From positions 1,982,001 through 2,046,000 of the forward strand of contig NZ_CP076135.1 of assembly GCF_018736105.1 (NCBI RefSeq): a DNA stretch of 64,000 nucleotides. The letters are read 5' to 3'. Below are positions 35,914-44,466 of the stretch, in pieces. Source of the stretch: Bradyrhizobium sediminis (GTDB lineage: Bacteria; Pseudomonadota; Alphaproteobacteria; Rhizobiales; Xanthobacteraceae). Within the stretch, counting starts at the first letter, position 1. Each line of letters starts with the position of its first letter. Made by a program: the position numbers and the translations under genes. A model generated the notes under the pieces. That model saw only the letters and a program-made list of their open reading frames with translations. It was not told the DNA's origin and did no database searches.

Positions 35914-38445
35914 ATGGCGGGACAGGACGGCCAGGAGAACAGCCGGGCAAACAGTCAGGGAAGCAAGGCCCGCCCGGCCGATCGGCGCGTGGCGCAGTGG
36001 ATGCGCGACTATGCCCGCCTGCCGGGAATTCCCGATGAGTATATCGGGCCGGACGGGGCGCCGCGCGCGGTCTGGACCCGGTTCTTCGATGCCTTCGCTG
36101 CGCTGACGCCGGGCGATATCGAGCGGCGTTTCGGTTCCGCCGACCGGCATCTGCGGGAAGCCGGCGTGACCTATCGCGCGCCCGGCGAAACCGCCGACCG
36201 GCTGTGGCCGCTGAGCCATCTGCCGCTTCTGGTCGACGATGCCGATTGGCAACAACTGAGCGCCGGCATCGCGCAGCGCGCGCAATTGCTGGAGCTGGTG
36301 CTGAGCGATCTCTACGGCGAGGGCCGCCTGGTGGCGGAGGGCGCGATACCTGCGGCGGCCATTGCCGGCAGCAACGAATATCTGCGCGCGGTCTGCGGCA
36401 TCAAACCGCCGGGCGGCCGATACCTCAGCCTGTACGCCGCCGATGTCGGCCGCGGTCCCGACGGCCGCTGGTGGGTGCTGGGCGACCGCACCCAGGCGCC
36501 GTCCGGCGCCGGCTACGCGCTGGAAAACCGGCTGGTGCTGTCGCGCGCTTTTGCCTCGCTCTACAAGTCGATGAACGTCGAAAGGGTGGCGCCGTTCTTC
36601 GAAGCCTTCCGCGACTCGCTGCGCGCCAGCGCCGACCGCGACGAGCCGCGTATCGGGCTTCTGACGCCCGGCCAGTTCAGCGAAACCTATTTCGAACACG
36701 CGACGCTGGCGCGCTATCTCGGATTCCTGCTGGTGGAGGGCGACGACCTCGCCGTCAGCGGCGACCGCGTTCATATCCGCACCGTCGCCGGATTGAAGCG
36801 GCTCGACGTGCTGCTGCGTCGGGTCGATTCCAATTCGCTCGATCCGCTGGAGCTCGATGCCTCCTCGCAGCTCGGCGTACCCGGCCTGATCGACGTGCTG
36901 CGCAAGGACGGCGTCGTGGTCGCCAACATGCCGGGCTCGGGCGTGATGGAGGCGCGGGCGCTGCTGGGCTTCCTGCCGAGTCTCAGCCGGCGCTTCTTCG
37001 GCGAAGATCTGAAGATGCCGCATATCGCGACCTGGTGGTGCGGCCAGAAATCCGCGCGCGAGGAAGTATTGTCGCGGCTCGACGAGTTTGCGATCGAGGG
37101 AGCCTATGGCCGCGGCGTTCCCGGTTTCCCGGGCAACGGGCCCGTGCTCGCCAACGAGCTCTCGCCGAGCGAGCGCGAACGGCTGAAGAGCGCGATCGCC
37201 GATCGCGGCATCGACTATGTCGGCCAGGAGCTGGTCCGGCTATCGACGACGCCGGTGTGGGACAACGGCCGCCTGACGCCGCGCCCGTTCGTGCTGCGGG
37301 TGTTCGCGGCCGCGACGCCCAACGGCTGGGTCATCATGCCCGGCGGCTTCTGCCGGATCGCCGACCAACCTGATGCCCGCGCGGTTTCGATGGGCGACGG
37401 CGCGCGGGCGGCGGACGTCTGGGTAGTGTCCGACAAGGCGGTCTCGCCGTCCACCTTGCTGCCGGCGGTCGATACGGTGCGAATCCGGCGCATTGCCGGC
37501 GTGGTGCCGAGCCGCGCCGCCGACAATCTGTTCTGGCTCGGCCGCTATCTGGAGCGCGCCGAGGCCACGCTGCGGCTGATACGCGCGCTCGGAACCTCGC
37601 AGCGCGATCCGGGCAAGGGGTCGTCGACTGCCCTTCATTCGGTCGAGCGGATTCAGCGGCTGCTGGTGACATGGGGCGCGACGTCGCAGACCGCGCGGTC
37701 GCAGTCGGCGAAGATCGCAGCCGAAGCCCTGCAGAGCGAAGAAAGATTCGGTTCGGCCCTGTCGCTGGTGCGATCGGCCCAGCGAACCGCGACGTCACTG
37801 CGCGAGCGGCTGTCGCCGGATGCCTGGCAGGTCATCACCGAAATGGCGGAACGCCTCGCCCAAGAGGTTGAAGACGACGACGGCATCGTCAGCGCCGCCG
37901 AACTGACGCTGCAGGAACTGGCGAGCTTCGCCGGTCTCGCGCAGGAAAACATGAACCGCGCCGCCGGTTGGCGTTTTCTCGAAATGGGCCGCCGCGCCGA
38001 GCGCGCCATCAACACCATGCGTTTCGCGCGCCAGTTCGCCTACGATGAAGCCAGCGGCGAGGACCTCGACGTCCTGCTGACGCTGGTGGACTGCCAGATC
38101 ACCTATCGCTCGCGCTACCTGGTCGGTCCGCTGCTGGCGCCGGTGCGCGACCTCGTGGTGCTCGATCCCTACAATCCCCGCTCGGTCGCGTTTCAGGTCG
38201 CCGCGCTGAACGAGCACATTGCGAGCCTGCCGACCCTGAAGGAGGGAGGATTGATCGAACGGCCGCAGCGGCTCGCCGTCGCCCTGCAGGCGACGCTGAC
38301 GACGGCGGAGGCCTCCAGCCTCGATACCAAGACGCTGTTCGCGCTGGAGCAGGATCTGCTGACGCTGGCCGATGCCATCGGATTGCATTATTTCCCGCAC
38401 GGGCCCAATGCGAGCCGGCCCGAAAAGCTGACGGGCCTCGCGTGA
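35914..38445 (+). CDS. Circularly permuted ATP-grasp protein fused to alpha-E domain
   Basis: An 843-residue protein. The first about 480 residues are the circularly permuted ATP-grasp type 2 domain: IPDEYIGPDG, LLVDDADWQQL, GGRYLSLYAADVGRGPDGRW, GDRTQAPSGAGYALENR and VFAAATPNGWVIMPGGFCRI. The remaining part (from about residue 530, SRAADNLFWLGRYLERAEATL) is the all-helical alpha-E domain. ATP-grasp enzymes join a carboxylate to an amine through an acyl phosphate, so it is probably the ligase of the set. It begins 28 bases after the amidoligase gene (GGGAGAG ribosome site) and its TGA overlaps the next start. Confidence 0.92.
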   Translation: MAGQDGQENSRANSQGSKARPADRRVAQWMRDYARLPGIPDEYIGPDGAPRAVWTRFFDAFAALTPGDIERRFGSADRHLREAGVTYRAPGETADRLWPLSHLPLLVDDADWQQLSAGIAQRAQLLELVLSDLYGEGRLVAEGAIPAAAIAGSNEYLRAVCGIKPPGGRYLSLYAADVGRGPDGRWWVLGDRTQAPSGAGYALENRLVLSRAFASLYKSMNVERVAPFFEAFRDSLRASADRDEPRIGLLTPGQFSETYFEHATLARYLGFLLVEGDDLAVSGDRVHIRTVAGLKRLDVLLRRVDSNSLDPLELDASSQLGVPGLIDVLRKDGVVVANMPGSGVMEARALLGFLPSLSRRFFGEDLKMPHIATWWCGQKSAREEVLSRLDEFAIEGAYGRGVPGFPGNGPVLANELSPSERERLKSAIADRGIDYVGQELVRLSTTPVWDNGRLTPRPFVLRVFAAATPNGWVIMPGGFCRIADQPDARAVSMGDGARAADVWVVSDKAVSPSTLLPAVDTVRIRRIAGVVPSRAADNLFWLGRYLERAEATLRLIRALGTSQRDPGKGSSTALHSVERIQRLLVTWGATSQTARSQSAKIAAEALQSEERFGSALSLVRSAQRTATSLRERLSPDAWQVITEMAERLAQEVEDDDGIVSAAELTLQELASFAGLAQENMNRAAGWRFLEMGRRAERAINTMRFARQFAYDEASGEDLDVLLTLVDCQITYRSRYLVGPLLAPVRDLVVLDPYNPRSVAFQVAALNEHIASLPTLKEGGLIERPQRLAVALQATLTTAEASSLDTKTLFALEQDLLTLADAIGLHYFPHGPNASRPEKLTGLA

Positions 38446-39320
38446 TCTACGATATCCGTCACGTCACCACCTACTCTTACGAAAGCCCCGTCAGTTTCGC
38501 GCGGTGCTCGCTGCGGCTGGAGCCGAGGAACGGCGACGGGCAGGAACTGGTCTCGCACTCCGTCGAGATCAGGCCGCGGCCGGTGGATCGCAACGTGCGG
38601 CGCGATTTCTTCGGCACTCATACCGAGAGCATCCTGATCGAAGCCCCGCATCGCACTTTGCGCATCGACTCGCGGTCGCGGGTATCGGTTTCCCGCCAGG
38701 CGCCCGGCCGCGCCGCGCCAAGCCCGTCCTGGGAAAGCGTGCGCGATCTCGCATTCGAGTCCACCAGCCTCGGGCCGGCGTCGCCGATCGGTTACGTCTT
38801 TGCCAGTTCGCTGGTGCCGGTGCAGCAGCCGGTCACTTCCTACGCGTCACGAAGCTTCCGGGCGGGAAGCGGGATCCTGGCCGGCGCGGTCGACCTGATG
38901 CACCGGATCCGCACCGAGTTCAGATACGATTCGAAAGCCACCGTGATCTCGACGCCGCTCAAGGAGGTGTTCGAGAAGCGCCACGGCGTCTGCCAGGATT
39001 TCGCCCATGTGATGATCGCCGGGCTGCGCGGCCTCGGCCTGCCGGCCGCTTATGTCAGCGGCTACCTGCGCACCATCCCGCCGCCGGGCAAACCGCGCCT
39101 GCAGGGCGCGGACGCGACCCATGCCTGGGTTTCGCTGTGGTGCGGCGAGGGCCTGGGGTGGATCGGCCTCGATCCGACCAACGACATCCTGGTCGAAAAC
39201 GACCACATCGAACTCGCCATGGGGCGGGATTTTTCCGACGTCTCGCCGGTCGATGGCATCATCGTGGGATCGCGCAAGCAGAAGCTCGCGGTCGCCGTCG
39301 ATGTGCTGCTGGTGGAATGA
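38442..39320 (+). CDS. Transglutaminase family protein
   Basis: A 292-residue stand-alone transglutaminase-like thiol hydrolase: N-terminal beta domain (MIYDIRHVTTYSYESPVSF), then Cys in KRHGVCQDFAHV (about residue 183), His in DATHAWVSLW (about 222) and Asp in IGLDPTND (about 239), a complete triad. It is likely to be a peptidase or transpeptidase acting on the ligase product. The start is GTG at 38442, overlapping the ATP-grasp stop, and its own stop overlaps the ATG of the FAD oxidoreductase, so translation is coupled on both sides. Confidence 0.92.
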   Translation: MIYDIRHVTTYSYESPVSFARCSLRLEPRNGDGQELVSHSVEIRPRPVDRNVRRDFFGTHTESILIEAPHRTLRIDSRSRVSVSRQAPGRAAPSPSWESVRDLAFESTSLGPASPIGYVFASSLVPVQQPVTSYASRSFRAGSGILAGAVDLMHRIRTEFRYDSKATVISTPLKEVFEKRHGVCQDFAHVMIAGLRGLGLPAAYVSGYLRTIPPPGKPRLQGADATHAWVSLWCGEGLGWIGLDPTNDILVENDHIELAMGRDFSDVSPVDGIIVGSRKQKLAVAVDVLLVE

Positions 39321-40519
39321 CACAAGCCCGCCATCCGCACCCGATCGTCCATGACGTCATCATATTGGGGGCGGGCGCCGCGGGCCTGATGTGCGCCGGC
39401 GTCGCCGGCCGGCGCGGGCGTTCGGTGCTGGTGCTCGAGCAGGCGCGGCACCCCGGCGAGAAGATCCGCATTTCCGGCGGCGGCCGTTGCAATTTCACCA
39501 ACCTGCACACAAGCCCGGCCAATTTCCTGTCGGACAATCCGCGCTTTTGCCGTTCGGCGCTGAGCGGCTACACCCAGCACGATTTCATCGCGCTGGTCGA
39601 GAGTTACGGCATCGCCTGGCACGAGAAGACCCGCGGCCAATTGTTCTGCGACGGCTCGTCGCGGCAGATTATCGACATGCTCCTGGAGGAGTGCCGCAAG
39701 GCCCGTGCGCAGCTGCGGCTGGGAGTGCGGATCTCCGAGGTCTCGAAAGGCGAAGACGGCTTTGCCGTCGTTACCGATCAGGGTGAGTTTCGCTGCCGGT
39801 CGCTGGTGGTGGCCACCGGCGGTCCCTCGATTCCGAAAATGGGATCGAGCGGATTCGGCTACAAAATCGCGGAGCAGTTCGGGCTGAAGATCGTGCCGCC
39901 GCGACCGGCGCTGGTGCCGTTGACGTTCGATCCGGCGTTGCTGGCGAAATTCAAGGATCTGTCCGGCGTCTCGGTCGACGCCGTCGTCAGTTGCGGCAAG
40001 GTGAGCTTCGACGAGGCGCTGCTGTTCACCCATCGCGGGCTGAGCGGGCCGGCGATCCTGCAGATCTCTTCCTATTGGCGCGAAGGCCAGGACATCGTAG
40101 TCGACATGGCGCCGGAGATCGATGTGCTGGCCGCGCTGAAAGAGCTGCGCCGCGATCATCCGAAGCAGGAAATGGCCACCGCGCTTTCAGGCTTTGTTCC
40201 CAGGCGCCTCGCATCGGTCATTGCCGGCGGGGTCGGAGGCCCGGACCGCCTCGCCGATTTCTCCGACAGGCTTCTCACCGGCGTCGCCGCGGCGGTGCAA
40301 CGCTGGCACGTCAGGCCTGCGGGCACCGAGGGCTACCGCACCGCGGAGGTGACGCTGGGCGGTGTCGACACGTCAGGACTTTCCTCGAAAACCCTCGAAT
40401 CCAGATCCGTCCCCGGGCTTTATTTCATCGGCGAGGTCGTCGACGTCACCGGCCATCTCGGCGGCTTCAATTTTCAATGGGCGTGGTCGTCGGGAGTGGC
40501 GGCCGGGCGGCACGTCTAG
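39317..40519 (+). CDS. NAD(P)/FAD-dependent oxidoreductase (HI0933/BaiN family)
   Basis: A 400-residue flavoprotein of the HI0933-like family. The FAD dinucleotide motif is VIILGAGAAGLMCAGVAG (about residues 14-31), followed by the family signature ISGGGRCNFTN (about 53-63) and the C-terminal GEVVDVTGHLGGFNFQWAW. This family's substrates are poorly known; some members reduce enoyl bonds in bile acids. The ATG at 39317 overlaps the transglutaminase stop (ATGA), so it belongs to the amidoligase/ATP-grasp operon, at least for translation. A redox step on the operon's product is possible but unproven. Confidence 0.9.
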   Translation: MTQARHPHPIVHDVIILGAGAAGLMCAGVAGRRGRSVLVLEQARHPGEKIRISGGGRCNFTNLHTSPANFLSDNPRFCRSALSGYTQHDFIALVESYGIAWHEKTRGQLFCDGSSRQIIDMLLEECRKARAQLRLGVRISEVSKGEDGFAVVTDQGEFRCRSLVVATGGPSIPKMGSSGFGYKIAEQFGLKIVPPRPALVPLTFDPALLAKFKDLSGVSVDAVVSCGKVSFDEALLFTHRGLSGPAILQISSYWREGQDIVVDMAPEIDVLAALKELRRDHPKQEMATALSGFVPRRLASVIAGGVGGPDRLADFSDRLLTGVAAAVQRWHVRPAGTEGYRTAEVTLGGVDTSGLSSKTLESRSVPGLYFIGEVVDVTGHLGGFNFQWAWSSGVAAGRHV

Positions 40520-40638
40520 TGGCCGACCCCCGTTGCTCTACTAATAGGCATTTTAACGGATGATTCGCTCTTTTGTGACAATCATTCCGTGTGCGGTGCT
40601 TTGACCGCGTCCCAAATCAGTCGATCCGGAGAGATAAC

Positions 40639-41106
40639 GTGAACAATTGGTCAACCAAGTCGCTCGTTACTGGCGTGGCTGCCATGCTCATTTTCGCGGG
40701 CGCTGCCGCGGCTGCCGATGGCGCCAACAAGGACGAAGCCGTCGCGATGGTCAAGAAAGCCGTGACCTTCATCAAAGGGCAGGGTGCTGAAAAGGCCTAC
40801 GCGGAATTCACCGGCAAGGCCGCCGACTTCATCGATCGCGATCTGTACGTCGTCGTCTATCAGCTCGACGGCAAGGTGCTGGCCCACGGTTCCAACGCCA
40901 AGTTCGTCGGCAAGGACCTGATCGATGCGCAGGACGTTGACGGCAAGCTCTATGTCAAGGAGCGGGTCGAAATGGCCGCCAAGCAGCCCTCGTTCTGGCA
41001 GGACTACAAATTCGTCAATCCGGTGACCAAGAAGGTCGAGCCGAAGCAGATGTACTGCGAGAAGGTGGATAACACGGCTGTGTGTGCGGGTATCTACAAG
41101 CTCTGA
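40639..41106 (+). CDS. Secreted single-Cache-domain protein
   Basis: A 155-residue protein. A signal peptide covers about residues 1-26 (SLVTGVAAMLIFAGAAAAADG, cleavage after AAAA). The rest is a small Cache-type sensor domain: DEAVAMVKKAVTFIKGQG helix, then YVVVYQLDGKVLAHGSNAKF and FWQDYKFVNP strands, ending with two cysteines (MYCEKVDNTAVC) that could form a disulfide. I chose GTG at 40639 because GGAGAG precedes it and the signal peptide begins there. It has no membrane anchor and lies 48 bases before a chemoreceptor gene, so it may bind a ligand in the periplasm and present it to a receptor. Confidence 0.85.
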   Translation: MNNWSTKSLVTGVAAMLIFAGAAAAADGANKDEAVAMVKKAVTFIKGQGAEKAYAEFTGKAADFIDRDLYVVVYQLDGKVLAHGSNAKFVGKDLIDAQDVDGKLYVKERVEMAAKQPSFWQDYKFVNPVTKKVEPKQMYCEKVDNTAVCAGIYKL

Positions 41107-41154
41107 CACGCAACGACCGGCGTTGCCCGGCAATCGTCGCATCGAAGGATTGAT

Positions 41155-42855
41155 ATGCTCGGCTGGATCAAGAATATCGGGCTGTCCTGGAAAGTTCAGC
41201 TCGCGCCGGCGTTCCTGATCCTGGTCCTGATCGGCGTTGGCGCCTATGCCCTGCAGGCGCTGCGGTCGAACCAGACCGCGGTCGATGCGCTGGTCTCGGG
41301 GCCGATGCGGCAATCCGAGCTGGCCAACGAACTCACCACCACGACCTGGATGGCGCATGCCAAGCTGTACCGGCTGGCGGCGACCGCGGCCAATGAAACC
41401 GACACCAAGAAGGTTACGGCGATCGCCAAGGAAGCCTCGACTGCCGCCGCGAAGATCTCGGAGGCCTTGAAGGCGGTCGAAAGCGCTCAGGGCGGCGTCA
41501 AGTCGGATGGCCTGGAAAAACTGAAAGCCGCCGTCGCGGGCTATCTCAAGCAATCGAAGAACGCCATCGAGATGGCCGACGGCGATGCCGGATCGGCGCT
41601 GTTGTTCATCAAGGGCGCCGAGCGGAATTTCGCCGAGATCGAGAAATTGACCGACGATCTGATCACGCGCAGCAGCGACAGCAAGGACCGCGAAATTGCC
41701 CGCGCCGGGATGCGGCTCGAGCAGCAGCAGTTGACGCTGATGGCCGTGCTTCTGGTCGTGGCGTTCGCGGGCATCGTCGTTTCGTTCTTCATCGGCCGGA
41801 ACATTTCCCGCCCGGTGGTCGCGATGTCGAAGGCGATGCGCGAACTCGCGGTCGGCAACTTCGAAGTCCAGTTGCCGGGGCTGGACCGCAGCGACGAAGT
41901 CGGGCAGATGGCCCGCGCAGTTGAGGAATTCAAGGTGCAGGCCATTGCCAAGGCCGAACGCGAGACCGCCGAGCGCGAGGAAAAAACCCGCGAACTGGCG
42001 GCGGCCCGCCGCGCCGAGCTGCATAACCTGGCCGATCGTTTCGAGACCGCGGTCGGCAATATCATCGAGAACGTCGGTGCCGCATCGAGCGAACTGGAAA
42101 ATTCCGCCGTCATCCTGACCAAGAGTAGCACCGCAACCCAGGAGCTCTCGACCGTGGTCGCCGCGGCTTCGGAAGAGACCTCGACCAACGTGCAGTCGGT
42201 GGCGTCGGCGACCGAGGAAATGGCCAGTTCCGTCAACGAAATCGGACGCCAGGTGACGGATTCCAACCGGATCGCCAACGAGGCGGTCGAGCAGGCGCAG
42301 AAGACCGACGCGCGGATCGCGGAATTGTCGCTCGCTGCGAGCCGTATCGGCGACGTCACCCAATTGATCACCACGATCGCGGAGCAGACCAACCTCCTGG
42401 CGCTCAACGCCACCATCGAGGCCGCCCGCGCCGGCGAGGCCGGTCGCGGCTTTGCGGTGGTGGCGCAGGAGGTCAAGGCGCTCGCTTCCCAGACCGCCAA
42501 GGCCACCAGCGAGATCTCCACCCAGATTGCCGGGATGCAGGCGGCGACGCAGGATTCGGTGGTCGCCATCAAGGAGATCAGCGGCACCATCGGCCGGGTT
42601 TCCGAGATTGCCGCGGCGATCGCTGCCGCGATCGAAGAGCAGGGCGCCGCGACCCAGGAAATCGCCCGCAACGTGCAGCAGGCGGCGATCGGCTCCACCC
42701 AGGTCGCAACCTCCATTGCCGACGTCAACCGCGGCGCCGGCGATACCGGTTCGGCGTCGGCGCAGGTGCTGGCATCGGCGCAATTGCTTTCCGACGAGAA
42801 CAAGCGCCTCAAGGCCGAGGTGGTCAAATTCCTCGCCACCGTCCGGGCTGCGTAG
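41155..42855 (+). CDS. Methyl-accepting chemotaxis protein
   Basis: A 566-residue chemoreceptor. TM1 is at about residues 13-33 and TM2 at about 197-218, enclosing a 160-residue helical periplasmic domain (four-helix-bundle type, no Cache fold visible). A HAMP domain follows ([17 protein letters not shown]), then a long signalling coiled coil whose hairpin tip is [20 protein letters not shown] (about residue 405-424), the signature that binds CheA and CheW. No chemotaxis kinase genes lie nearby. It is probably cotranscribed with the Cache protein upstream. Confidence 0.95.
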   Translation: MLGWIKNIGLSWKVQLAPAFLILVLIGVGAYALQALRSNQTAVDALVSGPMRQSELANELTTTTWMAHAKLYRLAATAANETDTKKVTAIAKEASTAAAKISEALKAVESAQGGVKSDGLEKLKAAVAGYLKQSKNAIEMADGDAGSALLFIKGAERNFAEIEKLTDDLITRSSDSKDREIARAGMRLEQQQLTLMAVLLVVAFAGIVVSFFIGRNISRPVVAMSKAMRELAVGNFEVQLPGLDRSDEVGQMARAVEEFKVQAIAKAERETAEREEKTRELAAARRAELHNLADRFETAVGNIIENVGAASSELENSAVILTKSSTATQELSTVVAAASEETSTNVQSVASATEEMASSVNEIGRQVTDSNRIANEAVEQAQKTDARIAELSLAASRIGDVTQLITTIAEQTNLLALNATIEAARAGEAGRGFAVVAQEVKALASQTAKATSEISTQIAGMQAATQDSVVAIKEISGTIGRVSEIAAAIAAAIEEQGAATQEIARNVQQAAIGSTQVATSIADVNRGAGDTGSASAQVLASAQLLSDENKRLKAEVVKFLATVRAA

Positions 42856-42922
42856 AATCCCTTCAGGTGATAGTCTGGTGCGAGGCCGTCCGCGCATTTA
42901 GCGGTGATGGCCGGGAGCCGCC

Positions 42923-44305
42923 ATGGTCTATCGCCACGCCATTGATGCCACCAGTTATGTGTTCGAAGACTTGCGCGATCTCCTGGCCAAGGCCACGCCG
43001 CCGCGCTCCGGCGACCGCCTCGCGGGGTTGGCCGCCGGCAGCGCCGAGCAGATGATCGCAGCGCGGATCGCGCTGGCAGACGTTCCCCTGAGGCAATTCC
43101 TGCAGGAGACCGTCGTTCCCTACGAGGACGATGAAGTCACCCGCCTGATCGTCGATACCCACGATGATGAGGCCTTTGCGGCGATCTCGTCGCTGACGGT
43201 CGGCGCGTTGCGCGATTGGCTGCTCTCCGACGCGGCCACCCCCGACGTTCTCGGGAAATTGTCGCGCGGTGTCACGCCGGAGATGGCCGCGGCGGTTTCG
43301 AAACTGATGCGCAACCAGGACCTGATCCTGGTGGCGAAGAAATGCGCGGTGACATCGGCCTTCCGCAACACCATCGGCCTGCGCGGACGGATGAGCGTGC
43401 GGCTGCAGCCCAATCATCCCTTCGACGACGCCAAGGGCATCACCGCCTCGATCCTCGACGGCCTCCTGCTCGGATCCGGCGACGCCTGTATCGGCATCAA
43501 CCCGGCCAGCGACGATCCCGCCGTGATCGGCGGGCTGCTACGGTTGCTCGACGACATCATCGCCCGGCTGCAGATTCCCACGCAGGGCTGTGTTCTGACC
43601 CACGTGACGACAACGCTCGGATTGATGGAGCAGGGCTTGCCGGTCGATCTGGTGTTCCAGTCGATCGCGGGCACAGAGGCGGCGAACCGGAGTTTTGGCA
43701 TCGATCTCGCGCTTTTGAGGCAGGCTCACCAGGCGGGACTGTCGCTGCGGCGCGGAACCGTCGGCAACAATTTGATGTATTTTGAAACCGGGCAAGGCTC
43801 GGCGCTGTCGGCCAACGCCCATCGCGGCGTCGACCAGCAGACCTGCGAGGCGCGCGCCTACGCGGTGGCCCGCGCCTTCGATCCGCTGCTGGTGAACAGC
43901 GTGGTCGGCTTCATCGGCCCGGAATATCTCTATGACGGCAAGGAGATCATCCGCGCCGGGCTCGAGGATCATTTCTGCGGCAAGCTGCTCGGCCTGCCGC
44001 TCGGCGTCGACGTCTGTTACACCAACCACGCCGAGGCCGATCAGGACGATATGGACAATCTCCTGACCCTGCTCGCCGCCGCCGGCGTCACCTTCATCAT
44101 GGGGGTGCCCGGGGCTGACGACGTCATGCTGAACTACCAGTCCACCTCATTCCATGACGCGCTGTATATCCGCGACTTGTTCGGCCTGAAGCGGGCGCCG
44201 GAATTCGACGACTGGCTGTTCCGCGCAGGCCTTGCCGATGCCGGCTTTCGGCTGGCCGGCAACACGGGGTCGCTGCCCGATTTTGCGTCGCGCTTGCTGG
44301 TCTGA
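42923..44305 (+). CDS. eutB: Ethanolamine ammonia-lyase large subunit
   Basis: A 460-residue EutB of normal length. GINPASDDPAVIGGLL (about residues 192-207), SIAGTEAANRSFGID and VDQQTCEARAYAVAR are diagnostic, as is CYTNHAEADQDDMDNL in the cobalamin-binding region. With EutC it converts ethanolamine to acetaldehyde and ammonia using adenosylcobalamin. No EutA reactivase, EutH permease or microcompartment shell genes are present, so this is the short, cytosolic type. The GGGAG at about eight bases before the ATG supports the start. EutC is not next: hpnP lies between. Confidence 0.95.
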   Translation: MVYRHAIDATSYVFEDLRDLLAKATPPRSGDRLAGLAAGSAEQMIAARIALADVPLRQFLQETVVPYEDDEVTRLIVDTHDDEAFAAISSLTVGALRDWLLSDAATPDVLGKLSRGVTPEMAAAVSKLMRNQDLILVAKKCAVTSAFRNTIGLRGRMSVRLQPNHPFDDAKGITASILDGLLLGSGDACIGINPASDDPAVIGGLLRLLDDIIARLQIPTQGCVLTHVTTTLGLMEQGLPVDLVFQSIAGTEAANRSFGIDLALLRQAHQAGLSLRRGTVGNNLMYFETGQGSALSANAHRGVDQQTCEARAYAVARAFDPLLVNSVVGFIGPEYLYDGKEIIRAGLEDHFCGKLLGLPLGVDVCYTNHAEADQDDMDNLLTLLAAAGVTFIMGVPGADDVMLNYQSTSFHDALYIRDLFGLKRAPEFDDWLFRAGLADAGFRLAGNTGSLPDFASRLLV

Positions 44306-44342
44306 GGCGCCGGAAGCGCCGCCGCCGGGGCCTTTCCCGGCG
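44306..44342 (+). terminator. Tandem hairpins after eutB (possible attenuator)
   Basis: GGCGC-CGGAA-GCGCC at 44306-44320 is followed by CGCCGGG-GCCTTT-CCCGGCG at 44323-44342. The first begins right after the eutB stop. No T-run follows, so factor-dependent termination, pausing or mRNA 3' protection is likelier than intrinsic termination. Confidence 0.45.
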
Positions 44343-44386
44343 ATCATCAGTCTATCAACAGCTTGAAATGGCTGCCATAATCTTGA

Positions 44387-44410
44387 GGAAATTGTAGCCC
44401 AGCCTCGGTT
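44387..44410 (+). promoter_or_regulatory. Weak EcfG-like promoter candidate for hpnP
   Basis: GGAAA, 15 bases, then GGTT, 56 bases before the hpnP ATG. This departs from the EcfG consensus GGAAC-N16/17-CGTT at both boxes and in spacing. It is listed only because hpnP is known to be EcfG-controlled in Rhodopseudomonas palustris. Confidence 0.25.
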
Positions 44411-44466
44411 CGCGTGATTAAACTTGGCGGCCGGCAGGTTTTACGAGCGTTCCCAGAGGAAGTTTG

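Noticed and set aside
42856..42922. Cobalamin riboswitch before eutB or hpnP
   Set aside because: Both enzymes use B12, but neither the 67-base gap before eutB nor the 161-base gap before hpnP contains a B12-box-like sequence or enough length for the fold.
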